DNA of 64,000 bases, from positions 124,001-188,000 of the forward strand of contig NZ_JABUXV010000005.1 in NCBI RefSeq assembly GCF_014897705.1, written 5' to 3'. This document shows, in pieces, positions 31,675-41,770 of the stretch (the stretch's first letter is position 1; each line of letters begins with the position of its first letter). The stretch comes from Brachybacterium sp. FME24 (GTDB taxonomy: Bacteria > Actinomycetota > Actinomycetes > Actinomycetales > Dermabacteraceae). Under the pieces are notes generated by a model. The model was not told the DNA's origin and searched no databases. It worked only from the letters and a program-made list of their open reading frames with translations. The position numbers and the translations under genes are program-made.

Positions 31675-32469
31675 TCAGTCCAGCGAGAGGGAACGCGCCG
31701 TGTAGCGGCCCCCGCGCTGCTCTGCCACCAGGGGCAGCCCGAAGGTGCGGGTGAGGTTCTGCGAGGTGAGCGTCTCCGCGATCGGGCCTGCCGCGACGAG
31801 TCCCCCTTCGCGCAGCAGAGCCACGTGGGTGTAGCCCGGCGGGATCTCCTCGACATGGTGGGTGACCAGCACGGTCACCGGGGTCGCGGGGTCCTTCGCG
31901 AGACGGCCCAGTGTGCGCACGAGCGACTCGCGGCCGCCCAGGTCCAGGCCGGCGGCGGGCTCGTCGAGCAGCAGCAACTCGGGGTCGGTCATGAGGGCGC
32001 GGGCGGCGAGCACGCGCTTGCGCTCACCGGTGGACAGGGTGCCGAACATGCGGCCGGACAGATCCCCGACGCCGAAGGCTGCGAGCAGGGTGCGCGCCCG
32101 GTCGAGGTCGAGCTCGTCATAGTTCTCGCGCCACCGCCCGATGACGCCGTACCCGGCGGTGACCACGACGTTCTCGGCGGTCTCCTGCACGGGGATGGTC
32201 TCAGCGAGCTCCTGGCTGGCCAGCCCGATCATGGGGCGCAGTTCGAAGATGTCGACCTTGCCGAGCTGCTCGCCGATGATCTCGACGGTTCCGCTGGTGG
32301 GGTGCATCCGAGCCGACAGCAGGCGCATCAGGGTCGACTTGCCGGCGCCGTTCGGTCCCAGGACCGCCCACCGCTCGCCCTCGGAGATCTCGAGGGACAC
32401 GGAATCGAGAATGTTGCGCCCGCTGCGGCGGACGACGACATCGGTCAGGGAAGCTGCTGCAACGGCCAT
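31675..32469 (-). CDS. ABC transporter ATP-binding protein (ModF/YlmA-like)
   Basis: A 264-residue single ATPase domain without adjacent permease. Walker A LGPNGAGKST (about residue 39), Q-loop LASQELAE, signature TLSTGERKRVLAARAL (an LSTGE variant of LSGGQ), Walker B LLLLDEPAAGLDLG and H-loop VTHHVEE. The LSTGE signature and the VLRRSGRNIL-type opening resemble stand-alone cytosolic ATPases such as YlmA/ModF-like proteins. Leaderless: TAGGCT lies 6 nt before the ATG. Confidence 0.86.
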   Translation of the reverse strand: MAVAAASLTDVVVRRSGRNILDSVSLEISEGERWAVLGPNGAGKSTLMRLLSARMHPTSGTVEIIGEQLGKVDIFELRPMIGLASQELAETIPVQETAENVVVTAGYGVIGRWRENYDELDLDRARTLLAAFGVGDLSGRMFGTLSTGERKRVLAARALMTDPELLLLDEPAAGLDLGGRESLVRTLGRLAKDPATPVTVLVTHHVEEIPPGYTHVALLREGGLVAAGPIAETLTSQNLTRTFGLPLVAEQRGGRYTARSLSLD

Positions 32470-32475
32470 GAGCCG

Positions 32476-32481
32476 AGCCTA
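32476..32481 (-). promoter_or_regulatory. -10 box of leaderless ABC ATPase gene
   Basis: TAGGCT on the minus strand, 6 nt before the ATG at 32469. Confidence 0.6.
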
Positions 32482-32508
32482 TCGTCCGCCCCGCCGTGCC
32501 GGGACGCC

Positions 32509-34692
32509 TCAGAACCGCTGCCAGGCTCCGGCGTGATCGACCTGACCTCGACCCGGCACCGCGTAGTCGCACACGCCCTGCGGGAACGACTCCCGCAGCC
32601 GCTGCCACTGCGCATCGGTGAACTCCACCGGGTACTGCGAGCGCTCCGGGTCCGTCGTGGTGCAGGCGATGACATCGGCTCTCACCGACTCCCCCGCCAC
32701 CTCGCGCGGAAAGCTCGCCGAGGGGTAGAGCCGCTCGCAGTCGGACTCCGGACCGCGATCCAGCTCCATGGGCAGGAACTCCGGGTCCTCCCCCCGGGTC
32801 ATGCACCCCTCGACGAGCGCCTCGGGTCGAGCGGCACCGATCTGCTCGAGCGTGGGCCGCCGTGAAGGATCGTCCGACAGCTCCAGCGTGGACAGCCACG
32901 CATCCATCTGGTCGATGCCGTGCATGAGCAGCGGGCTGTTCGTGCTCAGCCCTCCGTAGCGGTGGTCCTCGAGCAGGCTCACGTGGTTCACGGCGGAGCC
33001 GTTGGCCTCCCGCAACCGCTCGCGCATGGACGTGGTGTGGTACCGGACGTGGATGTCTCCGTTCTCCTTGTCGTCGACGTAGGCGCGGTAGTCGATGATC
33101 GGCGTGCTCGCCATGCCCTGGCCGCCGTCGGTCAGACGACCCGTCCGGTAGGCCGCCTCGACCGCCGGGAGATCCGCCACGGATCGTTCGGCACGGAAGT
33201 TCGCGTCGTGGTCGTAGCCGCCGATGTTCTCGTTGAGGTCGAGGAACTGCTCGGGGCTGATGGTCCCGTCCGCCAGAGCCCCCAGCCCGTACTGGATCCC
33301 GACGTTGTCGAGCGGTCGCAGCGCGAAGCCGGTCTCCGGATCGGTGCCGTAGATGTTCTTGGTGTGGTCGTAGACGTCGCAGCGCACCCCGGCCGGGTTG
33401 GTGTCGGGGTCATAGCGTTCGGCCTGCGGCAGCACGCCCGGGCAGAAGGCCCGCGGATCGATGCGCCGGGCGCCGACGGCGACGTTGTCCATGGTCGCGA
33501 GGGTCTCGAACCCGGTCACCTGCCGCTTCTGCTCCTCGGTCCACTCCATGTCGGGGACGCCGGCGAAGTAGTGCTGGAGCAGCCGAGCATCGGTGATGAA
33601 GTCGATCGTGCCGAAGCCGACCTCCGGGAACGACGCGCCGACGACGATGCCGTCGAAGAGCCCGGGATAGTTGTCAGCCGCCTGATGCGCCTGGTACGCG
33701 CCACCTGAGGCGCCGAAACCGATGGTGAAGGTGTCCCTGCCGTAGGTCTCGAGGAACTCCTCCTTCGTCATCTGCGCGGTCTCGGAGGTCAGAAGGTCGT
33801 TGCAGTTGTTCCCGAAGACGTTCAGCGAGGAGGAGACCATCGCGTAGCCCGTGCCGAGCAGGTTCGCATCGAGCACCCCGCCGGTGCCCGAGCCCTGGCG
33901 ATACCAGCCGCCGGTGCATCCTCCGCCGAGGGTGTAGACCACCTTGCCGTTCCAGCCGGCCGGACTGTCGACCGGGCTCACGGGCGCTTCGGTCAGCGGA
34001 TCGTGGAGCGCGGTGTGCTGGAAGATCCCACGATTCGCGGTGCCGTGCGCGATACGGACGATGAAAGGCACCTCGATCCCGTCGGACGTGGTGGTGTGCG
34101 CGAGGTCGGCGGGGTAGTCCGAGGCGTCCTCGGGGAACGCGGCCCACTCCCCCGCGCTCGTGTAATAGACGTGGTCGACGCGGTCATCGATCGAGCAGTT
34201 CTCATCGAGCGGCTGGCCGAGCGATTCCTCCAGGCCCGGGATGAGGAAGTCCTGGGTCTGGCAGTAGAAGGGCTGCTGATGGGGTCCGCTCAGCAGCGGG
34301 CCCTCGTCCGCATGGTTGACCACGATGAGCTCCGCGTCGCCGCGCGCCTGCCCCGGCAACGATGCCTCGATCCGGTTCTCACCGATCACCATGCCCTCGA
34401 CCAGACCGACGAGCACCTCGCGCTCCTGATCCCCGTCGAAGGCATCCGTGACATCGACACCGTTGAGCGTCACCTCCACCCGGTCGTGCGGGACATTGTG
34501 CCCGGAGGAGATCTCGACCAGCGCATCTCCCCCTGTCACCAGGTCCGGTGCGCTCGAGACGGTGCTCAACCGCAGCCCGCTGGACTCGCGTGCCTCGGGG
34601 ACGTCAGCCAGGGCCTGACCGGCGACCAGCAGCCAGAGTGCTGTGGCCAGGGAAAGGAGCATGCGGGCGCGGGACCTGGGTGCGGTCGGCAT
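32509..34692 (-). CDS. Secreted DUF6351-family protein (putative alpha/beta hydrolase)
   Basis: A 727-residue exported protein. Residues 1-30 form a Sec signal peptide (RARMLLSLATALWLLVAGQ, cleavage after ALA). An Ig-like beta-domain (about 40-130) precedes a large domain with GGGCTGGWYRQGSG and TIGFGASGGAYQAHQAADNYPG, whose G-A-S-G-G resembles the nucleophile elbow of alpha/beta hydrolases, and a late HVSLLEDHRYGG that could hold the catalytic His. Several cysteines suggest disulfides. The family assignment is from recall; substrate unknown. Start ATG has GAAGGA 7 nt upstream. Confidence 0.75.
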   Translation of the reverse strand: MPTAPRSRARMLLSLATALWLLVAGQALADVPEARESSGLRLSTVSSAPDLVTGGDALVEISSGHNVPHDRVEVTLNGVDVTDAFDGDQEREVLVGLVEGMVIGENRIEASLPGQARGDAELIVVNHADEGPLLSGPHQQPFYCQTQDFLIPGLEESLGQPLDENCSIDDRVDHVYYTSAGEWAAFPEDASDYPADLAHTTTSDGIEVPFIVRIAHGTANRGIFQHTALHDPLTEAPVSPVDSPAGWNGKVVYTLGGGCTGGWYRQGSGTGGVLDANLLGTGYAMVSSSLNVFGNNCNDLLTSETAQMTKEEFLETYGRDTFTIGFGASGGAYQAHQAADNYPGLFDGIVVGASFPEVGFGTIDFITDARLLQHYFAGVPDMEWTEEQKRQVTGFETLATMDNVAVGARRIDPRAFCPGVLPQAERYDPDTNPAGVRCDVYDHTKNIYGTDPETGFALRPLDNVGIQYGLGALADGTISPEQFLDLNENIGGYDHDANFRAERSVADLPAVEAAYRTGRLTDGGQGMASTPIIDYRAYVDDKENGDIHVRYHTTSMRERLREANGSAVNHVSLLEDHRYGGLSTNSPLLMHGIDQMDAWLSTLELSDDPSRRPTLEQIGAARPEALVEGCMTRGEDPEFLPMELDRGPESDCERLYPSASFPREVAGESVRADVIACTTTDPERSQYPVEFTDAQWQRLRESFPQGVCDYAVPGRGQVDHAGAWQRF

Positions 34693-34884
34693 CGTGGAAT
34701 CCTTCGGGGCGGTGAGGTCAGAGGTGCTCGGGCGATCGCTGCGAGCACGCTATCGGGCGCATTGAGCTGGGACTCAGGAAATCCGCAGTCTTTGCTCAGC
34801 CGTAACCTCCCCGTCGTCGTCGGCCGCTGAGATCCGATCCCCTTTAGACTGAGCGCGCCCGAACCGCCGTTCCAGGAGGTCGAT
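34693..34884. other. Divergent intergenic region before RNB ribonuclease
   Basis: About 190 bp. It contains the ribosome binding site of the DUF6351 gene (minus strand), a TTTAGACT -10-like element at about 34843-34850 for the plus-strand ribonuclease and its AGGAGG at 34874-34879. No further structure is seen. Confidence 0.5.
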
Positions 34885-36360
34885 GTGCCACACCGTCCCG
34901 TCTCCCTGCACGCCCCCCGAGGATCGGTCGCGGCCGACGTGATCCGCGAGGGCATCGATGCCCTCCTGGTGACGTACGCGAAGGACATGCCCCTGCAGTT
35001 CCCCGCCGAGGTCCTCACCGCAGCGCAGCAGGCCGCGGCGCGTGGGGTCGCAGCCGCCGAACGCACGGATCTCACCACGGTGCCCTTCGTGACGCTGGAC
35101 CCCGCCAGCTCCACGGACCTCGACCAGGCCATGCACCTCGAGCGCACCGACGACGGTTTCCGCGTGCTCTACGCGATCGCCGACGTGCCCTGGTTCGTGG
35201 ACCTGGGCAGCAGTCTGGACCACGAGGCACGACGTCGCGGCGAGACCCTGTACCTCCCCGACCGTCGGATCCCCCTGCACCCGGAGGTGCTGTCCGAGGG
35301 CGTCGCCTCCCTGCTGCCGGAACAGTCCACGCCAGCCTTCGTGTGGGTCCTGGATCTCGATTCCACCGGTGAGATCCGCGAGATCGGCCTGGAGCGCTCC
35401 CTGGTGCGATCGATCGAGAAGCTCGGCTACGACCAGGTGCAGGAGGATCTCGACAACGGCGGGGCGCATCCGATGATGCTCCTGCTGCAGGAGATCGGTG
35501 CGCTGCGAGCCGCTCACGAGAGCGCCCGCGGCGGGGCGAGCCTGAATGTTCCGGAGCAGGAGGTCGTCGAGGATGGTGACCTGATTCGTCTGACCTGGCG
35601 GCGACCCAACCCGATAGAGGACGCCAACGCGCAGATCTCGCTGATGACGGGGATGGCGGCCGCCCAGCTCATGCTCCAGCACGGCGCCGGGATCCTGCGC
35701 ACCATGCCCCCGGCGCAGGACCGTGCGATCGACCGTTTCCGCCGGCAGGCCGAGGTGCTCGGGATCCCCTGGCCGAGCGGGCAGGCCTATGGCGAGTTCC
35801 TGCGCTCCCTGGATTGGCACGAGCCGGCCCATCTGGCTCTGCTCAACCACGCCACCGCGCTCTTCCGCGGTGCCTCCTATGCGTCGTTCACGAGCCCGGA
35901 GGAGGTGCCGAGCGACCCGGAGCAGGCCGCGATCGCCGCGCCGTACGCCCACACGACGGCGCCGTTGCGCCGCCTCGTGGATCGCTTCGTGCTGCTGGTG
36001 TGCCACGCGCACGTCGAGGGCAGGCGCCCCGATCCGGAGCTGCTGGCCGCTCTCGGGGAGATCCCCGACGCCATGACGTCCACCGGCGCCAGAGCTGGGG
36101 ACCTGGAGCGGCGCGCGGTCGAACTCGTGGAGACGGCGGCACTGGCCGCCTGGGAGGGCGAGACCTTCGCCGCGACCGTGATCGAACGCCGGGAGTCGAA
36201 GGAGGGGACCCGCGTCGAGGTCCAGCTGACCGATCCGCCCGTCACGGCGTGGGTGCCGATGGATGCCGCGATCGGGGCCGTCGTCGACGTGCGCCTGGAG
36301 TCCGTGGATCCTGTTCAGCGACGAGCCGTGTTCGTGCCGGCGAACGAGGAGGCGGCGTGA
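34885..36360 (+). CDS. RNB-domain (RNase II/R family) ribonuclease
   Basis: A 491-residue 3'-5' exoribonuclease. The RNB catalytic signature is FVTLDPASSTDLDQAMHLER (about residues 70-90), with the clustered aspartates that bind magnesium, followed by YAIADVPWFVDLGSSLDHEARRRGETLYLPDRRIPLHP, the second conserved block. It lacks N-terminal cold-shock domains and ends in a short S1-like beta region (about 430-490), as in the short actinobacterial RNB proteins. It degrades single-stranded RNA. GTG start with AGGAGG 5 nt upstream. The stop overlaps the next gene start (GTGA). Confidence 0.9.
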   Translation: MPHRPVSLHAPRGSVAADVIREGIDALLVTYAKDMPLQFPAEVLTAAQQAAARGVAAAERTDLTTVPFVTLDPASSTDLDQAMHLERTDDGFRVLYAIADVPWFVDLGSSLDHEARRRGETLYLPDRRIPLHPEVLSEGVASLLPEQSTPAFVWVLDLDSTGEIREIGLERSLVRSIEKLGYDQVQEDLDNGGAHPMMLLLQEIGALRAAHESARGGASLNVPEQEVVEDGDLIRLTWRRPNPIEDANAQISLMTGMAAAQLMLQHGAGILRTMPPAQDRAIDRFRRQAEVLGIPWPSGQAYGEFLRSLDWHEPAHLALLNHATALFRGASYASFTSPEEVPSDPEQAAIAAPYAHTTAPLRRLVDRFVLLVCHAHVEGRRPDPELLAALGEIPDAMTSTGARAGDLERRAVELVETAALAAWEGETFAATVIERRESKEGTRVEVQLTDPPVTAWVPMDAAIGAVVDVRLESVDPVQRRAVFVPANEEAA

Positions 36361-37142
36361 GCGAGGCCGCTGCCGGCCGGGACCTCGTCGCGCTCCCCCG
36401 CGCCGCCGTGCTGATGCTGTGGGCATCGACCTATCTGCGGGGAGATCTCGGTCCCGACGACGCCGCCGAGATGAGCTTCGGCGTCGGCCGCAGTGGCCCC
36501 AGCGGTGAGGGCGAGGATCTCTTCTCGTGGATGACGGCGCTGCGCCGGCTGCCCTTGGCCCAGCTCCGCCTGGTCCTGCCCCGGCCCGGCCGTATCGCCG
36601 GCATGGTCGGGCCCCCTGCGGCCCTGCCGGCGGCGCTCGAGGCGGAGCAGGCGATCGTGGTCACCGCGGCCGGGATCGCCGACCACACGCTGATCCCGGT
36701 CATCACCCCGGTCGAGCATCCCAGCGGCGGCGTGAACGCCGTGAGCTGGATCAGGCTCGATGCCCCGCTCGGTACTCACGTGCCTCCGGCGGCGAGCTCC
36801 GGGCACGCGCGCGAGGAGCTGCTGCGGGCGCTGCGTCGCGCGGCCGACGGCAGCATCGACCTGGACCTGGTGCCCGACGAGCCCGTCGAGCCAGCCCGGA
36901 TCCCCTCCACCTGGATCTCGACCGCTCTGCCCCGGCATGTCGAGGCCAGTTCTGCGCACCTGCTGGTCCTGGCGGCGCGCACCGTGCTGCTGACGCGCTC
37001 CGAGATCGACGAGGGCCATGGCCACACCATCCACCTCGCCGAAGCGCTCACGAGGCGCGGGCTGCTCGACGAGCTGCACGACGTCGCCCGCGGCGCCCTC
37101 GTCGAGGCCGTCGAACGGATCGTCTCCGCCGAGACCGGCTGA
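36357..37142 (+). CDS. Conserved hypothetical protein coupled to RNB ribonuclease
   Basis: Not recognised. A 261-residue, probably cytosolic protein without signal peptide or membrane helix, with alternating helix and strand segments: AAVLMLWASTYLRGDLGPDDAAE, a central IVVTAAGIADHTLIPVITPVEH and a C-terminal helical part HTIHLAEALTRRGLLDELHDVARGALVEAVERI. GTG start overlaps the ribonuclease stop, implying translation coupling and a shared process such as RNA metabolism; that link is inference from position only. Confidence 0.75.
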   Translation: MSEAAAGRDLVALPRAAVLMLWASTYLRGDLGPDDAAEMSFGVGRSGPSGEGEDLFSWMTALRRLPLAQLRLVLPRPGRIAGMVGPPAALPAALEAEQAIVVTAAGIADHTLIPVITPVEHPSGGVNAVSWIRLDAPLGTHVPPAASSGHAREELLRALRRAADGSIDLDLVPDEPVEPARIPSTWISTALPRHVEASSAHLLVLAARTVLLTRSEIDEGHGHTIHLAEALTRRGLLDELHDVARGALVEAVERIVSAETG

Positions 37143-37144
37143 GC

Positions 37145-38338
37145 TCAGGTGCCCTGCGCGATCACCCTGCGGTACACCTCGAGGGTGCGCTCCGCGATCG
37201 AGGTCCAGGAGAAGTGCTCCGCGGCCCGGCGCCGGGAGGCCTCACCCATCTCCTTCGCCCGCTGAGGATCGGAGACCATCCGCACCAGGGCCGCGGTGAG
37301 GTCCGCGACGTAGCGGTCCGGGTCGACGGGGGTGCCGGTGCCATCGGTGAGCTGCTCGAGCTGCACCAGGTAGCCGGTCTCCCCATCGGCGACGACCTCG
37401 GGGATCCCGCCGGTCGCGGAGGCCACCACCGGGATGCCGCAGGCCATCGCCTCGAGGTTCACGATGCCCAGCGGCTCGTACACGCTCGGGCACACGAAGG
37501 TGGTGGCGTGACTGAGGATCTGGGTGAGCTCGTGGCGCGGCAGCATCTCGGTGATCAGGTGCACGTTGCCGCGCTCCGCAGCGAGCTCGCCCACCAGCGT
37601 GTCGACCTCGTGGGCGATCTCCGGGGTGTCCGGGGCGCCGGCGCACAGCACCACCTGGTAGTCGGCGGGCAGATCGCGCACGGCGCGCAGGAAGTACGGC
37701 AGACCCTTCTGGCGGGTGATGCGGCCGACGAAGACGATCGTCGGCGCCTCCGGATCGATGCCGCGGGCGGTCAGCGCAGAGGTCTCGGGGTTCGGGGACC
37801 ACTGCTCGATGTCGATCCCGTTGTGGACCACGTGGACCTTCGTGGGGTCGACGGAGGGGTAGGCCCGCAGTATGTCCGCGCGCATCCCGGCGGAGACGGC
37901 GATGACCCCGGCCGCGCCCTCATACGCCGTGCGCTCGGCGAAGGAGCTGACCCGATACCCACCGCCGAGCTGCTCGGCCTTCCAGGGGCGCAGCGGTTCG
38001 AGCGAGTGCGCGGACAGCACATGCGGGATGCCGTGCAGCAGCGAGGCCATATGGCCGGCGAAATTGGCGTACCAGGTGTGGGAATGGACGAGGTCCGCGC
38101 CGGCGCAGTCCGCGGCGATCAGCAGATCTGTACCCATCGTGCTGAGGGCGGCGTTGGTGCCCTCGAGCTCGGCCGGGGTGCTGTAGGAGGAGGTTCTTTC
38201 CTCGTCGCGCTCGGCGCCGAATGCCCGGACCTGGACATCGATGTGGGGGCGGAGCACGCGGGTGAGCTCGGCGACGTGCACTCCGGCCCCTCCGTAGACC
38301 TCCGGCGGGTACTCCTTGGTGAGCAGATCCACGCGCAT
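37145..38338 (-). CDS. glgA: Glycogen synthase, actinobacterial GT4 type
   Basis: A 397-residue GT-B glycosyltransferase. It opens with LLTKEYPPEVYGGAGVHVAEL, the K-x-x-P-P-x-x-x-GG-GVHV donor-site motif of the actinobacterial GlgA/GlgM family, then SHTWYANFAGHMAS, the VVHNGID loop, VGRITRQKGLPY and the C-terminal YEPLGIVNLEAMACGIPVVAS (E-x7-E motif). It uses ADP-glucose from GlgC to extend alpha-1,4-glucan or to make maltose 1-phosphate. It is divergent from glgC, and GAAGGAG precedes the ATG. Confidence 0.92.
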   Translation of the reverse strand: MRVDLLTKEYPPEVYGGAGVHVAELTRVLRPHIDVQVRAFGAERDEERTSSYSTPAELEGTNAALSTMGTDLLIAADCAGADLVHSHTWYANFAGHMASLLHGIPHVLSAHSLEPLRPWKAEQLGGGYRVSSFAERTAYEGAAGVIAVSAGMRADILRAYPSVDPTKVHVVHNGIDIEQWSPNPETSALTARGIDPEAPTIVFVGRITRQKGLPYFLRAVRDLPADYQVVLCAGAPDTPEIAHEVDTLVGELAAERGNVHLITEMLPRHELTQILSHATTFVCPSVYEPLGIVNLEAMACGIPVVASATGGIPEVVADGETGYLVQLEQLTDGTGTPVDPDRYVADLTAALVRMVSDPQRAKEMGEASRRRAAEHFSWTSIAERTLEVYRRVIAQGT

Positions 38339-38417
38339 GTGCGACTCCTTCTCAACTACGGCTCATCCGGTGCGTCCACATGGGCCGAACTCGGCGTGAC
38401 CAGTGCCACGTCTGGTC

Positions 38418-38423
38418 TATCCT
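38418..38423 (+). promoter_or_regulatory. -10 box of leaderless glgC
   Basis: TATCCT, 6 nt before the ATG at 38430; this excludes the in-frame GTG at 38403 as start. Confidence 0.6.
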
Positions 38424-38429
38424 CGCATT

Positions 38430-39667
<1,238 letters not shown>

Positions 39668-39671
<4 letters not shown>

Positions 39672-40330
39672 CCGCGTCAGCACGACAGGTTGCCGGGTTG
39701 CTGATCTCCGATGTCGACTCGACGTTCCTGACGCAGGAGGTCATCGAGCTCGTCGCCGACCATGCCGGGGTGCGCGAGGAGGTCGAGGAGATCACCACCT
39801 CCGCGATGCGCGGGGAGCTCGACTTCGCGCAGTCCCTGCGCGCGCGGGTGGCCCTGCTCGAGGGGCTTCCGGAGTCCGTCCTCGCGCAGGTGCGCACCGT
39901 GCTGGCACCGACGCCCGGGGTGCTCGAGCTGGTGCGCCGCGCGAAGGCCGACGGATGGATCGTCGCCCTGGTCTCCGGCGGTTTCCATGAGGTGATCGAC
40001 GAGCTGGCCGCGCAGTCCGGCATCGACCACGTGCTCGCCAACCGCTTCGAGATCCGCGAGGGCCGCTTCACCGGGAAGGTCTCCGGTCCGATCATCGACG
40101 GGGCGGCGAAGCGTCGCACCCTCGACGAGCTGGCGCAGACCTACGAGGTGCCCGCTGCGAGGATCGTCGCCATGGGCGACGGCGCTAACGACCGGGAGAT
40201 GCTGCGGGCCGCCGGGACCGGGATCGCCTTCCACGCCAAGCCGGCGCTGCGCGAGGTGGCCGACGTGATCCTCGACGGGGACTCGCTGCTGGAGGCTTGG
40301 CCGCACCTGCAGGCGGCCGCCGCCCGCTGA
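39668..40330 (+). CDS. serB: Phosphoserine phosphatase
   Basis: A 220-residue HAD-superfamily phosphatase, last step of serine biosynthesis. Motif I is SDVDSTFL (D-x-D-S-T), motif II SGGFHEV, motif III lysine in GAAKRRTL and motif [13 protein letters not shown]. It has no ACT domain, so it is the short SerB form. GTG start overlaps the glgC stop, giving an unusual glycogen-serine transcript. Confidence 0.92.
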
Positions 40331-40334
40331 GACG

Positions 40335-40862
40335 CTACGGGCGCACGATCGTGTGCAGCGTCAGGGAGTCCTCGTGGAGGTCCGCCCAGTGCGCCAATCC
40401 CCCGGACAGGACGCCCATGGCGCCGGTGGGCAGGCCGAGGCGAGCCTGCGCGATCGAGCCCGGATCCGACTCGTCGTCCCCGAGCAGCGCCAACATGGAC
40501 GCCATGGTCGGCTCGTGGCCGATGACCATGACCACCGCGTGCTCGTCCTGGACCTCGCGCAGCGCCGTGATCAGCTCACCGATCCCCCCGCTGTAGATGT
40601 CCTCGTGGAACGTGACCACGCCGTCGAAGCCCGGCATCGCGGAGGACACCGCGTCCCAGGTCTGAGTGGTCCTCAGCGCGTCGGAGACGAGCACCCGGGC
40701 CGGGTGCACCGACTGGGAGTCGAGGTACTCGCCCACCAGGCGGGCCTGCGTGATTCCTCGCTCGGCGAGGTGGCGCTCATGGTCCGGCTGTCCGGAGCCG
40801 CTGTCCGCCTTGCCGTGACGCATCAGGAGCAGGAGGCGACTGTCGGGGTCGGAAGATGACAT
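40335..40862 (-). CDS. SixA-like phosphohistidine phosphatase
   Basis: A 175-residue histidine phosphatase. RLLLLMRHGKADSG is the catalytic RHG with the following K-A typical of SixA; LVSDALRTTQTW supplies the second Arg, GELITALREV the helix with the catalytic acid region, and VIGHEPTMASML the second catalytic His. SixA removes phosphate from phosphohistidine residues; the target protein is unknown. Convergent with serB, 4 bp between stops. Confidence 0.88.
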   Translation of the reverse strand: MSSSDPDSRLLLLMRHGKADSGSGQPDHERHLAERGITQARLVGEYLDSQSVHPARVLVSDALRTTQTWDAVSSAMPGFDGVVTFHEDIYSGGIGELITALREVQDEHAVVMVIGHEPTMASMLALLGDDESDPGSIAQARLGLPTGAMGVLSGGLAHWADLHEDSLTLHTIVRP

Positions 40863-40916
40863 GGGGCTGCGTTCACGCCTTCGTTCGGGGATGGTCTCGT
40901 CGATCCAGGATCCGGA

Positions 40917-41642
40917 TCAGTGTCCCATGCCCAGGCCGCCGTCGACGGGGATGACGGCGCCGGAGATGTAGGCCGCGTCGTCGCTGGCGACGAACGCCAC
41001 CACCCGAGCGACCTCCTCGGGATCGGCGAAACGCCCGGCAGGGATCGCCTTGCGGTAGCTCGCCTGCAGATCCTCGGACAGCGACTGCGTCATCTCGGTG
41101 TCGATGTACCCCGGGGCGACGACGTTCGCGGTGATGCCGCGCGAGCCGAGCTCGCGGGTGATGGCGCGGGCGATGCCGATGAGGCCGGACTTCGAGGCCG
41201 CGTAGTTGACCTGTCCGGGGGAGCCGTAGAGACCGACCACCGAGCTGATCAGCACGATGCGGCCCTTCTTCTTGCGCATCATGGACTTGATGACGCGCTT
41301 GATGGTGCGGAAGGACCCGGTGAGGTTCGTGTCCAGGACGGTCTCGAAGGAGTCGTCGCTCATCCGCAGCAGCAGCTGGTCATCGGTGACGCCGGCGTTG
41401 GCCACCAGGACGTCGATCGGTCCGTGCGCCTCCTCGGCCGTCCTGATCGCGGCATCGAGGCTGTCCCCGTCGGTGACGTCGGCGGCGACGGTGAGCGCGC
41501 CCTCGGGCCCTCCCTGGCCGGACCTGCTGGTCACGGACACCTTGTCTCCGCGACGGAGGAACTCCTCGGCGATGGAGCGACCGATCCCGCGATTCCCTCC
41601 GGTGATCAGGACACTGCGCGGCTCGGGGGTGGCGTCGGACAT
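40917..41642 (-). CDS. fabG: 3-oxoacyl-ACP reductase
   Basis: A 241-residue short-chain dehydrogenase. Cofactor motif TGGNRGIGRSIAEEF, the VANAGVTDD (NAG) turn, catalytic Ser in LISSVVGLYGSPGQ, then NYAASKSG with the Y-x-x-x-K pair, and the EVARVVAFVASDDAAYISG C-terminal motif, all as in FabG. It reduces beta-ketoacyl-ACP in fatty acid elongation with NADPH. AAGGAG lies before the ATG at 41642. Related SDRs such as acetoacetyl-CoA reductases cannot be fully excluded. Confidence 0.85.
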   Translation of the reverse strand: MSDATPEPRSVLITGGNRGIGRSIAEEFLRRGDKVSVTSRSGQGGPEGALTVAADVTDGDSLDAAIRTAEEAHGPIDVLVANAGVTDDQLLLRMSDDSFETVLDTNLTGSFRTIKRVIKSMMRKKKGRIVLISSVVGLYGSPGQVNYAASKSGLIGIARAITRELGSRGITANVVAPGYIDTEMTQSLSEDLQASYRKAIPAGRFADPEEVARVVAFVASDDAAYISGAVIPVDGGLGMGH

Positions 41643-41690
41643 CTGAGCTCCTTGCTGGTGGGACTGTGGGGACAACGGACCTGCGTGCTC

Positions 41691-41696
41691 TACGAT
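41691..41696 (+). promoter_or_regulatory. -10 element for the 41771 operon
   Basis: TACGAT about 75 bp before the ATG at 41771, with an AT-richer discriminator than its surroundings. The -35 is weak. Confidence 0.35.
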
Positions 41697-41770
41697 ACGG
41701 GGCGAGACAGTGTCGGGATTCTTGGGGGAAGCCCGTCCACGAACTTCAGCCTCGGGAAGGTGCTACTGAG

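Noticed and set aside
30822..31856. 344-codon form of the SpoU methyltransferase
   Set aside because: Its first 63 codons run through the end of the ABC ATPase gene on the same strand in another frame; the GTG at 31667 after the ATPase stop is more reasonable.
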